This document shows positions 58,575 to 64,000 of a DNA stretch of 64,000 nucleotides, piece by piece (position 1 is the stretch's first letter; each line of letters starts with the position of its first letter). Source of the stretch: Pomphorhynchus laevis (taxonomy: Eukaryota; Acanthocephala; Palaeacanthocephala; Echinorhynchida; Pomphorhynchidae); assembly GCA_012934845.2 (NCBI GenBank), contig WNNJ02000469.1:124001-188000 (forward strand), written 5' to 3'. Made by a program: the position numbers and the translations under genes. The notes under the pieces are model-generated. The model was not told where the DNA came from and did not search any database. It saw only the letters and a program-made list of their open reading frames with translations.

Positions 58575-58884
58575 CAGAAGCAAAATATGCTCATGCAAAT
58601 AAGGAGAGATGGTTTTTCACTGAAAATTATGTTGTTAAATAAAATAGGCCATATTATCTTTGAGAAGATTATAAGGAGTTTCATCAAAGATTACTTCTCT
58701 CAGTAATGGATCTTTAAGCCGTATATTCTTAAGATGATTTTGCCAAAAATTACTCAAAAATAATAGGTTAACAGTTACAGAATTGATAGTGACTGTTTCT
58801 TACCTGCGAGACACGGTATCCTAAAGAATGTCCTGTCATTCGAGAAGATATGTCTTAGAATTGATAATTTAAAATGAGAATTTT
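58575..58884 (-). other. Foreign insert in the LINE, coding-looking on the minus strand
   Basis: The minus strand reads NFWQNHLKNIRLKDPLLREV-IFDETPYNLLKDNMAYFI before a stop, and upstream RISSRMTGHSLGYRVSQ ending at a strong donor (cgcaggtaagaa). Two exon-like pieces separated by about 55 bp suggest a fragment of a host or other gene captured in the LINE. Not recognised. Confidence 0.3.
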
Positions 58885-59367
58885 TAATCCATCATCCTAC
58901 CCCTACAACGAATAATCAACTCCGCCGTTCGAGTGCTCCTACGTCTCCGTCGCTTCGACCACGCCTCCACATATCTTGCCCAACTCTCCTGGTCCACCAT
59001 CCACATACGCTTCAAACTCCGCCTACTTCTCTTAACTTTTCGTCTCATCGCTGTCGACTCCCCATCGTTCATCAACCTTCATTTCTTAGACGACACTCGC
59101 CCCACCTCGCTATCGCTGCGTTCCCGTCATACCCTCTTACTCCACGTTCCCAATTACTCCGAAAACTACGTTATCCGATCCTTCTTTGTAGCTGACCCCA
59201 CTCGCCTGTTATCAACTATCTCTCGACGTCCGCCGCGCTTCCTCCTTTATCACATTCAAACACCTTCGTTCACACCTTCTCGACACATAATTTACATTTT
59301 TGTTTTGTTGTGGCCATGTAAGCATGCGCTGGCACGCATTTGCCACGTTAAAATAAATATTTTTTCA

Positions 59368-59680
59368 TTGAATAAAATTAGGATGATCCGGAAAGCAAAT
59401 GGTTAGTTAAAAGAGGCTATGCCCATGCTACCACGTTAGCGAATTCTCGGAAATGCCTACTAAATATATCACAAGGCAGCCAAAACGACTGATGGTAGTT
59501 CACTCTACTGATGAATGCTGACGGCTACTATCAGCTCGTCTAGGAGTGATAAGAAATCTGCTCTACTTGTAATCGAACTCCGGCTTTGGCAACATCTACA
59601 ATTATGAAACTAAAGCTTATTAGCTCCCGGAACACAGTTAAACACAACCTGATATTAAACAATATATCAGTAAAACAGAT
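59368..59680 (+). repeat. Interspersed repeat with structured core, second copy
   Basis: It matches 31038-31272 from aaaattaggatgatccgg through ggcagccaaaacgactgatg and tctactgatgaatgctgacgg to ggcaacatctacaattatg. It then extends through aactaaagcttattagctcc, which occurs inverted at 30837-30905. It starts directly after the 3' end of the LINE at 59360. Confidence 0.75.
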
Positions 59681-59689
59681 AATATTATG

Positions 59690-60556
59690 AAATATGATCG
59701 TGTTCCACATAAAGGTCTTGTGTCACTCTTAATACACTACGGTGTCCCTCCTGTGATCTGCTCTTAGATTGAAAAATTTTATTCGTTGCGTACGTTTTAG
59801 ATCAGTGTTGGTGAGTCTTTATCTGCAAAAATATGCCGATATGTGCATCTCAGCGTTCTGCACTAGGTTCCCTATGATTAACTATGTTCCCTAACGATTT
59901 ACGTTTGGATATTGTGAACACTCACTTGGCATTCACTGATCAAGTACATGGTAGGTACCGCTCTACTAAATTACATTTTAAAGTTGATAAGTGTGTACTT
60001 ATGAGTATGGGTAAAAATCTACTAATTTTACATATCATATGGCGATTTTCTTCTCACCGAAGTATCACATAACAGGGATTTAGGAATAATCGTAATGCAT
60101 CATTAAAAACTAAACTTAGCAGTGAAAGAGGAATTAAAAGCGCTACTTGTGCACTATATTGTGAAAACTCATTCATTAAGATCACCACTAATGTCTTTAG
60201 AAATTTGTTTAACACTTGGGTTCGTCCGCATTTAGAGTATGACATTCAGGCTTCTTTACCGGTCACTAAAAAAGTAAGGACATTTATAGAATCAGCCCTA
60301 AGGCGAGATTCTCGCTTATGTTCAAATGCGAGGTTGGATTATGCATTTCGATTAGATTTGCTAAGAGTTCAGCCGACGTCATCACGATTTTTGTTTCTTG
60401 ATTTAATACGAATGAATGTGCTTGTACACCGGTTGGACGGTTATCCGAATGATTCGATCACTATACGTTCATCGATCTTGACCGGTCACAGCAAAACTGT
60501 ATATAAAACAATACATGGAGGGTATTCAAAATGCTGGAGATTGTCGCATAGGGTAC
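59690..60556 (+). mobile_element. LINE (family E), RT C-terminal region
   Basis: A broken palm region (HKGLVSLLIHYGVPPVI near 59720; HNRDLGIIV near 60068) is followed by an open 150-codon stretch from 60205: MFNTWVRPHLEYDIQASLPV, FIESALRRDSRLCSNARLDY, TSSRFLFLDLIRMNVLVHRLDG. This is the post-RT connection region of a Jockey/CR1-like protein. It ends where the 3' end of the minus-strand family-D copy begins. Confidence 0.75.
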
Positions 60557-61575
60557 TTAATATTATTACAACATACAAGAATATAGCCATGCAGCTGTTT
60601 TGTATGCTCACGGTAAAACCAATTTTATGTCAACAAAATCTTAATGCGGATACAGGATATTAAAATTAGAATGTGTACAAAGCCATGTAATTAGCGTTTT
60701 CTTGAAGTGCACTCCATTTGATATGTTGACGATATTTTCTAAAAGTTTGTTCCAAATCCTCACCGCTCGATAAGAAAGGCGATATAGTCTTCCGAGTTTG
60801 CCGTGATGCAGAGTCCTCACAGTAAGAGAGTTACCTCGATTAGTAGTTCGCTGGCTTTGCTGAATACAGTCGACCGGGAATCCGTCACGTTCGAATAACA
60901 TATCCCTAGAACATAAAATATCAAGACATACTATACTAGTACGGACTGAAGGAACTCCTATATTGCACAAGCGGTCCTTATAAGACAATTTCCTGAGGGA
61001 ATGGCACGATCTCGTCAAACTACGGAGGACATTTTCAAGCTAATTCATCTCACAACGTGTACACGGAAATACCACAGGGATACAATATTCAATAATAGGA
61101 CGAATAAGTGAATTGTATATTATTTTAAGAGAGGAAGCCGATGGGTTACAAAGGCACCTCCGGACCACATAGCTAAGTTTCCTGGTCGTTTGGATAATTC
61201 TGCCCGTGTTTGGACGACTCTTCAATGACTTGTGCACAAGTATTCCCAAATCTCTTGTGCATTGTACCAGCGTAATTGTCTCTGCAGCTAATTTATATCT
61301 GAAAGGAAATTTCTTGTCCTAAGTGCATGTGGCAGCACTTTGATATATTTAAGATCAGTCCTGTCTCATTACTCCACCTAACAATATTGTCTAAATCTTC
61401 CTGGAGCAGAAAACAGTCATGATACGATTGAATGCACCGCCATAACTTGAGGTCATCCGCAAACGCTAGGATATTGCATTTCAGTCTTAATAACATATCC
61501 TGAAGAAAAACGTTGAACAGTAAAGGGCCGAGAACCGTACCTTGAGGCACTCTGGCACAATGTGGAAATATTTTA
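60557..61575 (-). mobile_element. LINE (family D), 5'-truncated copy
   Basis: Minus strand: ARVPQGTVLGPLLFNVFLQD, LAFADDLKLWRCIQS, WSNETGLILNISKCCHMHL, then in other frames RDLGILVHKSLKSRPNT and RDMLFERDGFPVDCIQQSQR through YRAVRIWNKLLENIV. Its B block (VPQGTVLGPLLFN) is intact, unlike the copy at 8360-9660. The 5' end is cut at about 61575, and the 3' end abuts the family-E piece tail to tail. Confidence 0.87.
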
Positions 61576-62418
61576 AATTTCAATTATAAATTTTAATGTT
61601 ATGGGAATAAATTATATAAAATATTATGTAATAATTATTTATTATTTATAATTATTTATAATTATTAAATATTTAATCATTTATTTTATGTAGCATTATT
61701 TTAAATTTGTAAATACTATAAAATAATTAGACTAATTTAGCTAATCTGATTTATTACATTAATGTATATTTTGAAAAATTTTAAATTACCACACACATAC
61801 GAACACAATGCAGCGTATATGGAAATAAATTTAGACTTTCTGCAGTGAGTTCAACTACTCGATAAATGAATGTACTCCATTCATCTTATTATCGACAATG
61901 TGTTACGGTAAATATTTTAAATGTCTGCACAACTCGTAGCAGCACGATAATAAAATAAATTGATCTAATCGTTATTATATTACGTAGAAAAAGTTTTGCC
62001 TGGTGAAACCCCATTAAATACTTATTTTAAGAAACCAACAGTTTGTCTTAAAACTGAAAAAAGATGAAAGTATTACAAGAATATTCACTATATATCAAAA
62101 ACATCCGTATGAAATCCATTTTTAATTCTTTTCACGACAGATGTGCGATAAAACTCGCATTTATGAACCAACGCGTAAGGAGCTGGATATAAATGAAAAT
62201 AACCGAATATTTAGAATTATCTGCAATAACATTCTCTGTTATACATCACAATGAAAATCAGTTTGGATACGAAATGCCAGACAAATTTCTCTGGTGTTTA
62301 AGTTCCACTTCGGTAGTCCATATAAATACATTTCGGTAAAACATTATTAACCAAATCTGATTTTGAATCGGTACTCGGTACATAGTGCAGAGTTATATTT
62401 GTTTCTCAGGACACTTAA
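61576..62418. other. Spacer without recognisable genes
   Basis: AT-rich; a few weak matches to splice sites but no coding text. Nothing supported. Confidence 0.5.
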
Positions 62419-62419
62419 A

Positions 62420-64000
62420 TTTAATAATAATAATAATACAAATTTATTTAATGTGGCAAATGCGTACAAGCTGTACGCTTACAAGTCCACAAACAAAAAT
62501 GAGAAAGTCAAGCAGTTAAATTGTTCAGATGGGATCGGATTTGTCGTTTGAAGCACTGCAGGGAAGTTGATTGGCGTATATGAATGGGCAGATGATTCCA
62601 CGATAGAGGAGCAGCCACCAGGAAGGAGCGGAGTCCAAAGGAGGTAGAGTAGTTTGGGACATGTAAAAGAAGGGAATTACAGGAACGCAAGGAACAGTAA
62701 ACAGGACGGGAATTATCAAGAAAAGGAAGGTTGAGAAATGAAGGGGTATGAAAAGTTACAAGGCGGAAAGCAACGATAAGAAGACGAATTTGAACACGAC
62801 AATAAATTGTAGGCAAATCGAGAGAAGCAAGATGGTAGGATGTGTGATCAAAACGACGAAGACGGAGGAGAATTCGGACAGCTGCGTTGACGATGCGTTG
62901 TAGGGGAAGAAGAGTGGATTTAGGTGAGTTGGAAAATAGACTAAGACAATAATCGAGTCTAGAAAAAAGGAGAGATGATATGAGAGTCATACAAGAAGGG
63001 AAATCGATCAATCTACGAACTTGACGGAGGTTGCGGAGTATCAAGGTAGATGAGCGTACTTTATCTCTAACGAAAGGTTTAAGTGAAAGTCGGTTGTCAA
63101 AATGGAAGCCTAGGAAAACGAGATTATCAACGATAGGAAGAATTGTAAAATTTAATGATACGGAGGGAGGTTCGAAGCCGAGGCGTCGAGGTAGGATCCA
63201 CATAATTTTGGATTTATCAGGATTCAGAGAAAGGCGAAGGGAAGAAAGATGATTGGAAATTGAGACAAGACAGTCGGAAGCAGAAACACTAAGATCGCGA
63301 ATACGATAAACAGGTGCATGAGCATAGATGAGAATGTCATCAGCATATTGCATAACATGGAAGTTAAATTTATGAGAAATCGAAGACAAATCACCAAGAA
63401 GAAGAGAGAAAAGTATAGGGCCTAATACGGAGCCTTGCGGAACACCGGACGGAATGGACGAAGGATGGGAGATAGAAGAGTTAGAATATACGCGAAATGT
63501 ACGGTTTGATAGATATGAAGAAAACCATGATACAGTGGGTAAAGAGAAGCCATAATCATGACGAAGGCGATGTAGAAGAATCGAGTGATCGACGATGTCA
63601 AAAGCAGACGATAGATCAAGAGAAACTATGACACTACATAATTTATGATCGCGCGATATGAGTAAGTCGTTATAAACTTTAAGACATGCAATTTCGGTAG
63701 AGTAATTAGAGCGAAAAGCGGCTTGGAAGGGAGGAAATAAGTTAGTGGAATAGAGATATGTATTAACTTGCTTAAGAACGAGACACTCAAGGAGTTTAGA
63801 GAGGGTTGGGAGAAGTGAGATTGGACGGTACGAAGATGGTAGTGAAGAGCCGAGAGATTGCTTTTTGATGATAGGACGAACAGTGGCGCATTTCCAGATG
63901 GAAGGAAATGTACAGCTACGGATGGACGAGTTGAACAATGTGGTTAGGAAGGGTAAGATAAAAGTGCAGATATTTTTAAGTAAGTGAGTGGGAATTGGGT
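62420..64000 (-). mobile_element. LINE (family B), best-preserved copy, runs off the window
   Basis: The 3' end is an (ATT)n-like tail (taataataataataat at 62421-62437), typical of CR1/L2-group elements. The RT reading frame is open for 476 codons to its natural stop at 62508. The copy at 4805-7205 belongs to the same family and is far more damaged. The 5' part, including endonuclease and ORF1, lies beyond the right edge; the frame is still homologous upstream of the first ATG. Confidence 0.92.
62508..63938 (-). CDS. Reverse transcriptase part of LINE ORF2 (family B), open
   Basis: 476 codons without a stop. RT blocks: YRPISLLPTLSKLLE (37-51), FQAAFRSNYSTEIACLKVYN (71-90), LDLSSAFDIVDHSIL (108-121), SGVPQGSVLGPILFSLLLGD (164-183), MQYADDILIYAHA (196-208). 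The catalytic Asp residues (in LDLSSAFD and YADD) are all present. The C-terminal region (MTLISSLLFSRLDYCLSLF, PLQRIVNAAVRILLRLRRFD) ends in a short hydrophilic tail. The style fits the CR1/L2 group. The given start is an internal Met; the true ORF2 begins outside the window. It may still be expressible, so this family is probably the youngest here. Confidence 0.9.
   Translation of the reverse strand: MFNSSIRSCTFPSIWKCATVRPIIKKQSLGSSLPSSYRPISLLPTLSKLLECLVLKQVNTYLYSTNLFPPFQAAFRSNYSTEIACLKVYNDLLISRDHKLCSVIVSLDLSSAFDIVDHSILLHRLRHDYGFSLPTVSWFSSYLSNRTFRVYSNSSISHPSSIPSGVPQGSVLGPILFSLLLGDLSSISHKFNFHVMQYADDILIYAHAPVYRIRDLSVSASDCLVSISNHLSSLRLSLNPDKSKIMWILPRRLGFEPPSVSLNFTILPIVDNLVFLGFHFDNRLSLKPFVRDKVRSSTLILRNLRQVRRLIDFPSCMTLISSLLFSRLDYCLSLFSNSPKSTLLPLQRIVNAAVRILLRLRRFDHTSYHLASLDLPTIYCRVQIRLLIVAFRLVTFHTPSFLNLPFLDNSRPVYCSLRSCNSLLLHVPNYSTSFGLRSFLVAAPLSWNHLPIHIRQSTSLQCFKRQIRSHLNNLTA

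Larger units (their letters stand above)
54914..59360 (+). mobile_element. LINE (family A), longest copy, with a ~300-bp insertion
   Basis: The 5' region ends at an ORF1 start near 55031 (MYPLKDPVRRQATTASKIPD). ORF1 goes on with CDNGKSKDFLCGFCANKLIG near 55235 and a Pro/Ser-rich middle to about 56110. The endonuclease follows (TRSILNKSDLI, VIVHRPG, LGDFYIRLD with Tyr in place of Asn; 56190-56830). The RT (SAFRSNHSTEMACMK, LDLSFVFDIID, MQYADDILIYAHA; 57380-58600) is in several frames. At about 58575-58884 a foreign 300-bp segment interrupts it. The C-terminal end and family 3' end follow to about 59355. Many stops and shifts; not autonomous. Confidence 0.85.

Overview
The window is strongly AT-rich animal DNA with spliced genes, canonical GT-AG introns and a heavy load of decayed non-LTR retrotransposons. 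An insect is the most likely source, judging from the small nuclear RNP, TAF6-family and short-intron style; I cannot place it to order. Three host genes can be reconstructed, all on the minus strand. The first is a ten-exon TAF6-family gene (27650-38511, 539 aa, probably the SAGA paralogue TAF6L/Saf6). The second is a four-exon gene of unknown function (43252-51172, 505 aa) with a U1/matrin-type zinc finger and a HEPN-like RNxxxH segment. The third is the spliceosomal SmE gene SNRPE (51268-51564), whose stop lies only 95 bp before the start of the second gene. A few plus-strand orphan exons are weaker; one resembles a piece of DNA polymerase delta subunit 2.

Layout. 1-290 is a C-terminal scrap of a metazoan retroelement protein. 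700-2490 is a tandem array of about 370-bp units. 4-19 kb is a patchwork of LINEs, including a nearly complete two-ORF element on the minus strand (11.7-15.8 kb). 19-27 kb holds orphan exons, LINE scraps, a 195-bp tandem repeat, hairpin MITEs and a perfect minimal hammerhead ribozyme. 27.6-38.5 kb is the TAF6-family gene, whose introns hold a LINE, a 1.13-kb element with terminal inverted repeats and a 136-bp insert with a 12-bp target-site duplication that contains a second hammerhead core. 40.8-46.2 kb is a giant inverted repeat (two 1266-bp arms) around the last exon of the zinc-finger/HEPN gene; one of that gene's exons lies inside an arm and is therefore duplicated. 47-50.8 kb is a long intron with a Penelope-like RT relic and a spacer-free 190-bp perfect palindrome. 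52-64 kb is again LINE territory and ends in a long open reverse transcriptase ORF that runs off the window.

The host genes are nuclear (transcription co-activation, splicing). The rest is a record of at least five LINE families plus small structured or hammerhead-bearing repeats. The most interesting signals are the two hammerhead cores, the long inverted repeat that could give a hairpin RNA, the zinc-finger/HEPN gene, and an interspersed motif with a compensatory base change in a stem.
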